A stretch of 62,808 bases of DNA from Betaproteobacteria bacterium HGW-Betaproteobacteria-16 (GTDB taxonomy: Bacteria > Pseudomonadota > Gammaproteobacteria > Burkholderiales > Burkholderiaceae_C). The stretch lies in NCBI GenBank assembly GCA_002840835.1, contig PHCQ01000026.1:1-62808 (forward strand), in the 5' to 3' direction. The notes beneath the pieces were generated by a model that was given only the letters and a program-made list of their open reading frames with translations, ran no database searches and had not been told where the DNA came from. The position numbers were made by a program, and so were the translations under genes. Positions 52,133 to 59,547 of the stretch are shown here, in pieces (the stretch's first letter is position 1; every line of letters starts with the position of its first letter).

Positions 52133-52154
52133 ACTACGTATGTCATTACGTAGT
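52133..52154. promoter_or_regulatory. Palindrome ACTACGTA-N6-TACGTAGT between PAS-LuxR and CoA-transferase genes
   Basis: Arms at 52133-52140 and 52147-52154 match perfectly around a 6-bp spacer. It is 8 bp upstream of the regulator start and about 40 bp upstream of the scoA-like start. It is the likely operator of the PAS-LuxR protein. Confidence 0.7.
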
Positions 52155-52194
52155 ATCGTAGCCTCCGTTCCATTCAATCTCTGGAGGCATCGAC

Positions 52195-52902
52195 GTGAAC
52201 AAGATTTACCCGAGCGCAGCTGAGGCCCTCAAAGGCGTGGTGGCTGACGGCCAGCTCATGGCCGTGGGTGGTTTCGGCCTTTGCGGCATCCCCGAAGCCC
52301 TGATCGACGCCCTGCGCGACAGCGGCGTGAAGAACCTCACCGTGATTTCCAACAACGCGGGTGTCGACGGTTTCGGCCTGGGCAAGCTGCTGGAAACGCG
52401 CCAGATCAGCAAGATGATCTCCAGCTACGTGGGCGAGAACAAGGAGTTCGAGCGCCAGTACCTGGCCGGTGAGCTGCAACTCGAATTCACCCCCCAGGGC
52501 ACGCTGGCAGAGAAATTGCGCGCCGGTGGCGCCGGCATCCCGGCCTTCTTCACCAAGACCGGTGTGGGTACGCTGGTGGCCGAGGGCAAGGAGCTGCGCG
52601 AGTTCGACGGCGAGACCTATGTGATGGAGCGTTCGCTGGTGCCCGAGGTCTCGTTGGTGAAGGCACACCGCGCCGACAAGTCGGGCAACCTGCAGTTCCG
52701 CTACACCGCGCGCAACTTCAACCCGGCCGTGGCCATGGCGGGCAAGATCTGTGTGGTCGAAGTGGAAGAAATTGTGGAAACAGGAGCAATGGTTCCAGAC
52801 CAGATCCATCTGCCCGGTATTTACGTGCACCGCATCGTGCTCAATGCGAATCCCGAAAAACGCATCGAGAAACGCACGATCACAGAGAAAGCAGGAGTCT
52901 GA
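52195..52902 (+). CDS. 3-oxoacid CoA-transferase subunit A
   Basis: A 235-residue subunit [21 protein letters not shown] (20 residues), [16 protein letters not shown] and [20 protein letters not shown] are typical of ScoA/AtoD/PcaI. With subunit B it moves CoA from succinyl-CoA to acetoacetate or beta-ketoadipate. The GTG start at 52195 has GGAGG at 52183-52187. The neighbour subunit B begins 2 bp after its stop. Which substrate is used is not clear; the length and sequence look more like ScoA than PcaI. Confidence 0.93.
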   Translation: MNKIYPSAAEALKGVVADGQLMAVGGFGLCGIPEALIDALRDSGVKNLTVISNNAGVDGFGLGKLLETRQISKMISSYVGENKEFERQYLAGELQLEFTPQGTLAEKLRAGGAGIPAFFTKTGVGTLVAEGKELREFDGETYVMERSLVPEVSLVKAHRADKSGNLQFRYTARNFNPAVAMAGKICVVEVEEIVETGAMVPDQIHLPGIYVHRIVLNANPEKRIEKRTITEKAGV

Positions 52903-52904
52903 AC

Positions 52905-53540
52905 ATGCCCTGGAACCAAGACCAGATGGCGGCCCGCGCCGCCCACGAACTCGAAGACGGCTTCTACGTCAACCTCGGCATCGGCATTCCCACGCTGGTG
53001 GCCAACCACACGGGCAACAAGGAAGTCTGGCTGCAGAGTGAAAACGGCATGCTGGGCATTGGCCCCTTCCCGACCGAAGACGAGGTCGATGCCGACCTGA
53101 TCAACGCCGGCAAGCAGACCGTGACCACCCTACCAGGCTCCAGCATCTTCGGCAGCCACGACAGTTTCGCCATGATCCGTGGCGGCAAGATCAACCTGTC
53201 CATCCTGGGTGCCATGCAGGTCAGCGAGAAGGGCGACCTGGCCAACTGGATGATCCCCGGCAAGATGGTCAAGGGCATGGGCGGCGCCATGGATCTGGTG
53301 GCGGGCGTGAAGCGCGTCATTGTGCTCATGGAACACGTGGCCAAAAAGAAAGACGGCACTGAAGACCTGAAGATCCTGCCCGCCTGCACCCTGCCGCTCA
53401 CCGGCGTGGGTGTGGTCGATCGCATCATCACCGACCTGGGCGTGATGGACGTGACACCCGAAGGCCTCAAGCTGGTGGAGCTGGCCCCTGGCGTGACGCG
53501 CGAGTTCATCCAGTCGAAGACAGGCGTGACGCTGGTCTGA
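52905..53540 (+). CDS. 3-oxoacid CoA-transferase subunit B
   Basis: A 211-residue subunit [21 protein letters not shown] is the start of the fold (20 residues), [12 protein letters not shown] carries the catalytic Glu that forms the CoA thioester, and [20 protein letters not shown] is followed by [20 protein letters not shown]. It pairs with the preceding subunit A gene. Together they could serve ketone-body use, which fits with the PHB depolymerase earlier in the window. Confidence 0.94.
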   Translation: MPWNQDQMAARAAHELEDGFYVNLGIGIPTLVANHTGNKEVWLQSENGMLGIGPFPTEDEVDADLINAGKQTVTTLPGSSIFGSHDSFAMIRGGKINLSILGAMQVSEKGDLANWMIPGKMVKGMGGAMDLVAGVKRVIVLMEHVAKKKDGTEDLKILPACTLPLTGVGVVDRIITDLGVMDVTPEGLKLVELAPGVTREFIQSKTGVTLV

Positions 53541-53731
53541 CCCCAAAAAACCCCGCCTGCGGCCGCAGCCCTTGCGGTATGCGGGCGCGGGTTGCCTTGG
53601 CGGTCTGGTCAGAACGGCCTTCCGCTGCTCCGCATGATCGCAAATGCGGCGTTGTCCTACGCGCAGGTTGTTGCCGTCTGGCTATCGTTGGGTTTGTGTC
53701 AACCCCACGGCAAGGACCGCAGGACATCACC

Positions 53732-54184
53732 ATGGACAACATTTTTGAGGCCTTGCGCGAGAGTCACGAGATCCAGCGCAAGCTGTGCCGCCAACTGGTG
53801 CGCATCAAGCCGGACGACTCACGCGCCTTGGAGATTTTTCGGGATCTCCGCATCGAACTGGCAGCGCATGCGGCCGCTGAAGAGCGTTTCCTCTATGCAC
53901 AGATCCTGCTTGACGACATGGGCCTGAAATCGTCCCGCCATGCATTGGCCGAGCACCACGAGATTGATGAATGTGTGGAAGAGCTGGCCAAGGCGCGCGG
54001 CCAGCATGAAGTGTGGCCGGAACTGGCGAAGAAGCTGTCCCATGAAGTGCACCATCACCTTCGAGAAGAAGAGCGCAAGTTCTTTCAAGTCTCGGGAAAG
54101 ATTCTGAGCGAAAAGCAGAAGAAGGTGCTTGCCAACAAATACCGCAAAGACCTCCAGCGCATGCGTACGGTGGTGGCCCCCTGA
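53732..54184 (+). CDS. Hemerythrin HHE-domain protein
   Basis: A 150-residue helical protein. ALRESHEIQRKLCRQLV, LAAHAAAEERFLYAQIL, ALAEHHEIDECVEELAK and LSHEVHHHLREEERKFF give the repeated His and Glu pattern of a hemerythrin-like four-helix bundle that can bind a di-iron centre. Such single-domain proteins are linked to oxygen, NO or iron stress. The ATG at 53732 follows AGGA. It stands alone after the CoA-transferase genes, separated by about 190 bp that contain a GC-rich hairpin. Confidence 0.85.
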   Translation: MDNIFEALRESHEIQRKLCRQLVRIKPDDSRALEIFRDLRIELAAHAAAEERFLYAQILLDDMGLKSSRHALAEHHEIDECVEELAKARGQHEVWPELAKKLSHEVHHHLREEERKFFQVSGKILSEKQKKVLANKYRKDLQRMRTVVAP

Positions 54185-54233
54185 TCCGCTGCGCATCCGG
54201 GGCGGTGGGTAATCAAGGGTGCCGGCGGGCTGA

Positions 54234-54307
54234 TGGAGCGGGTGAAGGGAATCGAACCCTCGTATGAAGCTTGGGAAGCTGCCGTTCTGCCATTGAACTA
54301 CACCCGC
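54234..54307 (-). tRNA. tRNA-Gly, anticodon CCC
   Basis: The 74-nt minus-strand sequence runs from GCGGGTG to the pairing CACCCGC and ends in TCCA, so the CCA end is encoded. The D-arm (GTTCAATGGCAGAAC) and T-arm (AGGGTTCGATTCCCT) are standard, and the anticodon loop TTCCCAA gives CCC, reading GGG codons. The anticodon stem (GCAGC with GCTTC) has one C-U mismatch at pair 28-42. Confidence 0.95.
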
Positions 54308-54438
54308 TTGAGCGAGTCGGATGATAACGCACTTGCATGGGTTGCCAGTCTAGCGAATGCGTGCAGCAGCCAGAAGCGATGCATGGCCTCTCACGAGGTT
54401 GGACAAGTTTTCGAAAACCAGACTTTCAAGGAGCTGAG

Positions 54439-54906
54439 ATGAGAACCTTTAGACCTTTTTCCATTCTGATGGCTGGCGTGCTGGCCGTGGGCCTGGCCGG
54501 TTGTGGCGCCACTGGCGGCCCGCGCGAAACCGGCGGGACTGTCATCGGTGGCGTGCTCGGGGGCGCGTTGGGGTCGCAAGTGGGCGGCGGCTCTGGGCGC
54601 ACCGTTGCCACGGTGATCGGCGCGTTGATTGGTGCGAACATCGGCGCCAACGTGGGCCGCTCCATGGATACCACCGATCGCATGCGCACCGCACAGGCGT
54701 TCGAGACTGCACCCACCGGGCAACCAACGCAATGGGTCAATCCGGACACACGCAACCAATATCAGGTGACCCCTACGCGCACCTATGAACGCGGCGGCGC
54801 ACCGTGCCGCGAATACACCATGCAGGTGATGGTGGGTGGTCGTCCTGACACGGTCTACGGCACTGCCTGCCGTCAGCCCGATGGCTCCTGGCAGGTGATG
54901 AACTGA
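54439..54906 (+). CDS. Glycine-zipper outer-membrane lipoprotein
   Basis: A 155-residue envelope protein. The signal MRTFRPFSILMAGVLAVGLAGC ends in a lipobox (LAGC, Cys at about residue 22); the first 20 residues are basic then hydrophobic. A glycine-zipper segment follows (TVIGGVLGGALGSQVGGGSG, then TVATVIGALIGANIGANVG), as in Rickettsia 17-kDa antigen or OsmB-like proteins. The C-terminal domain has two Cys (APCREYTMQVMV and GTACRQPDGSWQV) that may form a disulfide. The start at 54439 follows AAGGAG. Confidence 0.9.
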   Translation: MRTFRPFSILMAGVLAVGLAGCGATGGPRETGGTVIGGVLGGALGSQVGGGSGRTVATVIGALIGANIGANVGRSMDTTDRMRTAQAFETAPTGQPTQWVNPDTRNQYQVTPTRTYERGGAPCREYTMQVMVGGRPDTVYGTACRQPDGSWQVMN

Positions 54907-54909
54907 TGA

Positions 54910-54944
54910 AATGAGATCGGCGCCATGAAGACGCCGATCTCATT
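54910..54944 (+). terminator. Strong hairpin after the glycine-zipper gene
   Basis: A perfect 13-bp stem, AATGAGATCGGCG (54910-54922) with CGCCGATCTCATT (54932-54944), sits just after the stop codon. There is no T run, so it may be a Rho-aided or bidirectional terminator, or an mRNA-protecting stem. Confidence 0.65.
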
Positions 54945-54993
54945 CCAATAAAACGCTTCCAGCACAAGCTCGGTGCTGGAGAAGTGCTTTGGT

Positions 54994-55094
54994 CCAGGGG
55001 CGACAAGGGTCCGGCTCCGCCGGCCCGAGCCGCCGTCCCCCTCCAAGCCGAAGGCGCAAGAGAGGGGGAAGCCGCGTCAGCGGCGCAGGGGGTG
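54994..55094 (-). repeat. 3'-end GC-rich dispersed repeat, copy 8 (after gabD), divergent variant
   Basis: The core reads GGTCCGGCTCCGCCGGCCCG, more changed than other copies, then the C-run/G-run hairpin with an AAGCCGAAGGCGCAAGAG insert and GCCGCGTCAGCGGCGCAGGG. It lies 11 bp beyond the gabD stop codon. Confidence 0.78.
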
Positions 55095-55105
55095 GTTCAC
55101 TTGTT

Positions 55106-56584
55106 TCACTTCTGAATATCGCCCAGGCAGAGGTACTTGATCTCCACGTAGTCGTCCATGCCGTGGTGTGAGCCTTCCCGGCCCAGGCCGGACTGCTTCA
55201 CGCCGCCGAAGGGCACGTGCTCGGTCGCCAGAATGCCCACGTTGATACCCACCATGCCATATTCCAGTGCTTCTGCCACACGGTAGATACGGCCGATGTC
55301 GCGGCTGTAGAAATAGCTGGCCAGGCCGAATTCGGTGTTGTTGGCGGCGTCGACGGCCTCCTGCTCGGTCTTGAACTTGAACACCGGTGCAAAGGGGCCG
55401 AAGGTCTCTTCTTTCGCGCACAGCATGTCGGCCGTGGCGTCGGCCACCACGGTGGGTTCAAAGAACTGGCCCTCCAGCCGCTTGCCGCCGGCCACCACGC
55501 GGCCGCCTTTGGCCACGGCGTCGTCCACGTGGCGCTGCACTTTCACCAATGCGGCCTCTTCGATCAGCGGGCCCTGATTCACGCCGTCTTCAAAGCCGTT
55601 GCCCACCTTGGCCGTTTTCACCTTGGCGGCGAACTTGGTGACGAACTCGTCGTACACGCCTTCCTGCACATAGAGGCGGTTGGAGCAGACGCAGGTCTGG
55701 CCGGCGTTGCGGTACTTGCTGGCAAAAGCGCCTTCCACCGCGGAGTCAATGTCGGCGTCGTTGAACACGATGAAAGGTGCATTGCCGCCGAGTTCGAGCG
55801 ACATCTTCTTCACGGTGGGCGCGCTTTGTGCCATCAGGATGCGGCCGACTTCGGTGGAGCCTGTGAAGCTGATGTGGCGCACCACGTCGCTGGCGCAGAG
55901 CACCTTGCCCACGGCGATGGAGTTCTGGTCGTCGGCCGTGATCATGTTGAGCACACCGGCCGGGATGCCGGCGCGGATCGCCAGCTCGGCCGCAGCCAGC
56001 GCGGTCAGCGGCGTGAGTTCGGCGGGCTTGATGATCACCGGGCAGCCAGCGGCCAGCGCGGGCGCGACCTTGCGCGTGATCATGGCCAACGGAAAATTCC
56101 AGGGCGTGATGGCCGCGCAGACGCCGATGGGCTGCTTCAGCACCATGAGGCGGCGGTTGTTGTCGAACTGCGGCAGGGTCTCGCCGTTGACGCGCTTGGC
56201 TTCTTCGGCAAACCATTCCACGAAGCTCGCACCGTAGGCCACTTCGCCTTTGGCTTCGGGCAGGGGCTTGCCTTGTTCGGCGGTCATGATGCGGCCCAGA
56301 TCGTCCTGGTTGGCCATGAGCAGGTCGTACCACTTGCGCAGGATGATGCTGCGCTCCTTGGCGGTCTTTCCCTTCCAGCCGGCCCAGGCGGCGTTGGCCG
56401 CAGCAATGGCGGCTTCAGCATCGGCCGGGCCGAGGTTGGCCACGTCGGCGAGCTTCTGGCCGGTGGCAGGGTCGAGCACGTCAAAGCGGCTGGCGCCTTT
56501 GACCCATTCGCCGTTGATCAGCGCGTCGGTCTTGAGCAGGGTCGGGTCGTTCAGCAGGGCCAAGGGGGATGTCTTCATGTCCAT
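55106..56584 (-). CDS. gabD: Succinate-semialdehyde dehydrogenase
   Basis: A 492-residue cytosolic aldehyde dehydrogenase that oxidises succinate semialdehyde (NADP or NAD) to succinate. ALINGEWVKGASRFDVLDPA starts the enzyme, AITPWNFPLAMITRKVAPAL and GSTEVGR bind the cofactor, LELGGNAPFIVF holds the catalytic Glu, and NAGQTCVCSNRLYVQ the catalytic Cys. The second Cys in TCVCSN is typical of GabD. The start at 56584 follows GGAGAC; a longer frame to 56647 lacks support. It lies last in a leftward set with speB-like, ICL-like and ABC transporter genes. Confidence 0.95.
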   Translation of the reverse strand: MDMKTSPLALLNDPTLLKTDALINGEWVKGASRFDVLDPATGQKLADVANLGPADAEAAIAAANAAWAGWKGKTAKERSIILRKWYDLLMANQDDLGRIMTAEQGKPLPEAKGEVAYGASFVEWFAEEAKRVNGETLPQFDNNRRLMVLKQPIGVCAAITPWNFPLAMITRKVAPALAAGCPVIIKPAELTPLTALAAAELAIRAGIPAGVLNMITADDQNSIAVGKVLCASDVVRHISFTGSTEVGRILMAQSAPTVKKMSLELGGNAPFIVFNDADIDSAVEGAFASKYRNAGQTCVCSNRLYVQEGVYDEFVTKFAAKVKTAKVGNGFEDGVNQGPLIEEAALVKVQRHVDDAVAKGGRVVAGGKRLEGQFFEPTVVADATADMLCAKEETFGPFAPVFKFKTEQEAVDAANNTEFGLASYFYSRDIGRIYRVAEALEYGMVGINVGILATEHVPFGGVKQSGLGREGSHHGMDDYVEIKYLCLGDIQK

Positions 56585-56678
56585 GGGGTGTCTCCAGAAA
56601 TGTAAAACGGCAAACGGTATATTTAATTTATTAAATGATTGTGGCACGAGCCGGCAGGGTGTACCAGCGCGCCGGCAT

Positions 56679-57638
56679 TCAGCGGTACTTCACCCCGGGC
56701 AGCACACACAGCATCTCAAACAGCAGGTTCGCACCCAGCAGCGCGGTGTTGCCGCTGGGGTCGTAGGCCGGGGCCACTTCGACCAGATCGCAACCCACAA
56801 GGTTCAGTCCGCGGCAACCACGGACGATTTCCAGAGCCTGCGGCACGTTGAGGCCACCGATCTCGGGTGTGCCGGTGCCACCGGCATAGGCCGGGTCGAT
56901 GCCGTCGATGTCGAAGCTGAGGTAGGTGGGCGTTTCAGGGCCGATCTTGTCGCGGATCTGCGCCATCAGGGGCGCCAGGCTGGTCCACCATACCTCGTGC
57001 GCTGGCACGACGGTGAAGCCCTGCTGGCGGGGCCAGTCAAAATCCTCGGCCGAATAGCCGCTGCCCCGCAAGCCGATCTGCCAGACCTTGTCGCCGATCA
57101 GCAGGCCTTCTTCCACCGCGCGGCGGAACGGCGTACCGTGTGCGATGGCCTCTCCGAACATGTCGGGGTTCACATCGGCGTGGGCGTCGACATGGATCAT
57201 GGCCACCGGGCCATGTTTGGCCTTCATCGCGCGCAGGATGGGCAAGGCGATGGTGTGGTCACCGCCCATTGTGAGCGGGATGCAGCCGGCTTCAATGACA
57301 GGGCGGTAATGATGCTCGATGATGTCCACCGACTTCAGCAGGTTGTAGGTGTTGATCGCCACGTCACCGAGGTCGGCCACCTGCAACGCATCGAAGGGTG
57401 CCGCACCGGTGGCCATGTTGTAAGGCCGTATCAGGCACGACTCGGCGCGGATCTCTCGCGGGCCGAACCGTGCGCCTGGCCGGTGGCTGGTGCCGATGTC
57501 CAGCGGCACGCCGATGAAACCGGCGTTCAGACCTTTGGCGGATGTGACCACAGGCAGCCGCATCATGCTGGCCAGGCCACCAAAACGCGGCATGGTGTTG
57601 CCGCCCAGCGGCTGATTGAAAGGGGTGGGGTGGGTCAT
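56679..57638 (-). CDS. Agmatinase/guanidinobutyrase family ureohydrolase
   Basis: A 319-residue binuclear manganese enzyme of the arginase fold. TMGGDHTIALPILRAM, MIHVDAHADVNPDMFG and YLSFDIDGIDPAYAGGTGTP hold the metal ligands (His and Asp). The family signature HRPGARFGPREIRAES is present. The DMFGEAIAHGTPFRRAVEEG stretch (20 residues) recalls guanidinobutyrase rather than classic agmatinase. The product of guanidinobutyrate hydrolysis, 4-aminobutyrate, feeds the neighbouring GabD route after an aminotransferase not seen here. The start is ATG at 57638. Confidence 0.9.
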   Translation of the reverse strand: MTHPTPFNQPLGGNTMPRFGGLASMMRLPVVTSAKGLNAGFIGVPLDIGTSHRPGARFGPREIRAESCLIRPYNMATGAAPFDALQVADLGDVAINTYNLLKSVDIIEHHYRPVIEAGCIPLTMGGDHTIALPILRAMKAKHGPVAMIHVDAHADVNPDMFGEAIAHGTPFRRAVEEGLLIGDKVWQIGLRGSGYSAEDFDWPRQQGFTVVPAHEVWWTSLAPLMAQIRDKIGPETPTYLSFDIDGIDPAYAGGTGTPEIGGLNVPQALEIVRGCRGLNLVGCDLVEVAPAYDPSGNTALLGANLLFEMLCVLPGVKYR

Positions 57639-57755
57639 GTGCGGTGTTTTCTCAAGCTCACGCCGGGGACGCGCCCGTCGACCGGCTTTGATCGGTCATG
57701 GTGGTGTCGGTATGAAAGGGCATGGTCGAGCGGTTTCGCGGTGAGGGATTCACTG

Positions 57756-58604
57756 TCAGTACGGACCTTGTCGTCTGGCCTCGGTGTCATCCAGGGCAAA
57801 GAAGTCGCAGAGATCGGCGTCTGGAATCTGTTGTTGCGCGTAGTCGAACCGCCCTTGCTCCAGCATGGCCCGCGATGCCCGACGGATCAGGCCCAGGCAG
57901 GCCCTTGCGAGGCTGCCCCCGACGCTGATGCGTCTCACTCCCAGGCCACGCAAGTCCGCCACCGTCAATGAAGAAGATGCCAGCCCCATCACGACATTGA
58001 CCGGCGCAGGCACTTCCACGACCAGCCGGTCGATGTCTTCTGCGGTCGTCAGGCCCGGCACAAAGACACAGTCCGCACCCGCCTGCACGAAGGCCTGGCA
58101 ACGTTTGATGGCTTGCGGCAGGGCCTGTGTACCGCCGATCAGACAGGCGTCTGTCCGCGCGGTGAGCGTGAAAGACGCGCTCGCGGAACGTGCGGCGCGA
58201 ATACGGTCAACGGCCAGCCCAAGGTCGTAAAGACCGCCCGGACTGTCGGGGCTGGCATCTTCAATGTTGCCGCCCACCGCGCCAGCCTGGAAGGCCATCA
58301 AAACGGTCTGAGCCACATCATCCGGGCCGGTACCAAAGCCGGCCTCCAGGTCGGCGCTGACGGGTACCGACACCGATGAGGCGATGCGATGCACCGCGTC
58401 CATCATCTCGGTGCGGCCGATGGCCTGCGCGCCATCTGGAAGCCCGCGCGAAAACGCGATGCCTGCACTGGTGGTGCCCAGGGCCGAAAACCCCTGGGCC
58501 GACAGGATGCGTGCGCTGCCAGCGTCCCAGGCATTGGGCATCAGGAAGCAGTCGCTGTTTCCATGCAGCTCCCTGAAGGCGGCAGCCTTTTCTGCTGTGT
58601 TCAT
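57756..58604 (-). CDS. Isocitrate lyase/PEP mutase superfamily protein
   Basis: A 282-residue TIM-barrel enzyme. FLMPNAWDAGSARILSAQGF is the start (20 residues), SADLEAGFGTGPDDV gives metal ligands, GGNIEDASPDSPGGLYDL supplies the ED pair of the site, and FTLTARTDACLIGG follows. The Cys of the KKCGH loop of true isocitrate lyases is not present, so an oxaloacetate decarboxylase or PEP-phosphonomutase-like activity is more likely; the substrate is unknown. A very strong AGAGGAGG site precedes the ATG at 58604. It sits between the ABC permease and ureohydrolase genes. Confidence 0.88.
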   Translation of the reverse strand: MNTAEKAAAFRELHGNSDCFLMPNAWDAGSARILSAQGFSALGTTSAGIAFSRGLPDGAQAIGRTEMMDAVHRIASSVSVPVSADLEAGFGTGPDDVAQTVLMAFQAGAVGGNIEDASPDSPGGLYDLGLAVDRIRAARSASASFTLTARTDACLIGGTQALPQAIKRCQAFVQAGADCVFVPGLTTAEDIDRLVVEVPAPVNVVMGLASSSLTVADLRGLGVRRISVGGSLARACLGLIRRASRAMLEQGRFDYAQQQIPDADLCDFFALDDTEARRQGPY

Positions 58605-58627
58605 TGTTCCTCCTCTGGGGCTGCCTG

Positions 58628-59446
58628 TCACTTGCGGCGCCCACGCAGCCATTCCAGCGTCAGCATCAACGCCGTGGTGAACAGGGTCAGCAGCGTGGCA
58701 ACAGCTGCAATCGTGGGCGAGATGTTTTCGCGAATGCCGGTGAACATCTGGCGCGGCAGCGTGACCTGTTCCGGACCGGCCAGGAACAGGGTGACCACCA
58801 CTTCGTCGAACGAGGTCGCGAAGGCGAACAGCGCACCCGAGATCACGCCCGGTGCGATGACAGGCAGCGTGACACGGAAGAAGGTTTCCAGCGGGCTCGC
58901 GCCCAGGCTCAGGCTGGCTTTCACCAGGTTGTGATTGAAGCCTTGCAGCGTGGCCAGCACGGTGGTGACGACAAACGGGGCGCCGAGCGCGGCGTGCACG
59001 ATCACGAGGCCGAGGTAAGTGTCGTTCAGCCCCCACTTGGCGAAGTACAGGTAGCTGCTCACGCCCACGACCACGATGGGCACCACCATGGGCGCGATCA
59101 ACAGGCTGGTGATGAAGCCCTTGCCGAAGAACTTCGTATTCGCCAGGCCCATGGCCGCGAGCGTGCCCAGCACAGTGGCCAGCAGGGTGGCGAGTGGCGC
59201 GACGATGAAGCTGTTTTTCGCGGCACGAATCCAGTCGTCGGAGTGGAACATTTCGCGGTACCACTGCAGCGACCAGCCTTCAATGGGGTAGGCCAGGAAC
59301 GAGCTGTCGCTGAACGAGAGCGGGATGATCACCACCACTGGCAGCAGCAGGTAGACGATCACCCCGATCCCGGCGCCGCGCAGGGCAAACCAGCCCAGCT
59401 TGTCGAGCAGGGTGTAGTAGGCGGGGAAGACGGGCAGGAGTTTCAT
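58628..59446 (-). CDS. potC: ABC transporter permease, PotC-like
   Basis: A 272-residue inner-membrane protein with six helices. IGVIVYLLLPVVVIIPLSFS is the first, followed by SLQWYREMFHSDDWIRAAKN; LSLGASPLETFFRVTLPVIA is the EAA loop that docks on the ATPase. It forms the pore with the PotB-like permease. The ATG at 59446 follows AGGAG. A short repeat-bearing gap of about 100 bp separates it from potB. Likely cargo is a polyamine or guanidino compound by context. Confidence 0.93.
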   Translation of the reverse strand: MKLLPVFPAYYTLLDKLGWFALRGAGIGVIVYLLLPVVVIIPLSFSDSSFLAYPIEGWSLQWYREMFHSDDWIRAAKNSFIVAPLATLLATVLGTLAAMGLANTKFFGKGFITSLLIAPMVVPIVVVGVSSYLYFAKWGLNDTYLGLVIVHAALGAPFVVTTVLATLQGFNHNLVKASLSLGASPLETFFRVTLPVIAPGVISGALFAFATSFDEVVVTLFLAGPEQVTLPRQMFTGIRENISPTIAAVATLLTLFTTALMLTLEWLRGRRK

Positions 59447-59453
59447 GGATGAA

Positions 59454-59536
59454 CGACCCGCCGGGCCGCCCCAAGGGTTGTTCGCGCCCCCGTGGGGGGC
59501 AGCGAGTACATGCAATGACGAGCGTGGGGGTGCATG
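59454..59536 (-). repeat. Second GC-rich repeat type, between potB and potC
   Basis: On the minus strand it reads TGCACCCCCACGCTCGTCAT, then CTCGCTGCCCCCCACGGGGG and a GGGGCGGCCCGGC end. It resembles a repeat type I remember from Comamonadaceae gaps, but I see only one copy here. It lies just after the potB stop codon, like the other repeats. Confidence 0.5.
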
Positions 59537-59547
59537 TTTCTTCCCTG

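Noticed and set aside
53545..53630. GC-rich hairpin next to a run of A/T after the CoA-transferase genes
   Set aside because: The T run follows the stem only on the minus strand, where no gene ends, so I did not call a terminator.
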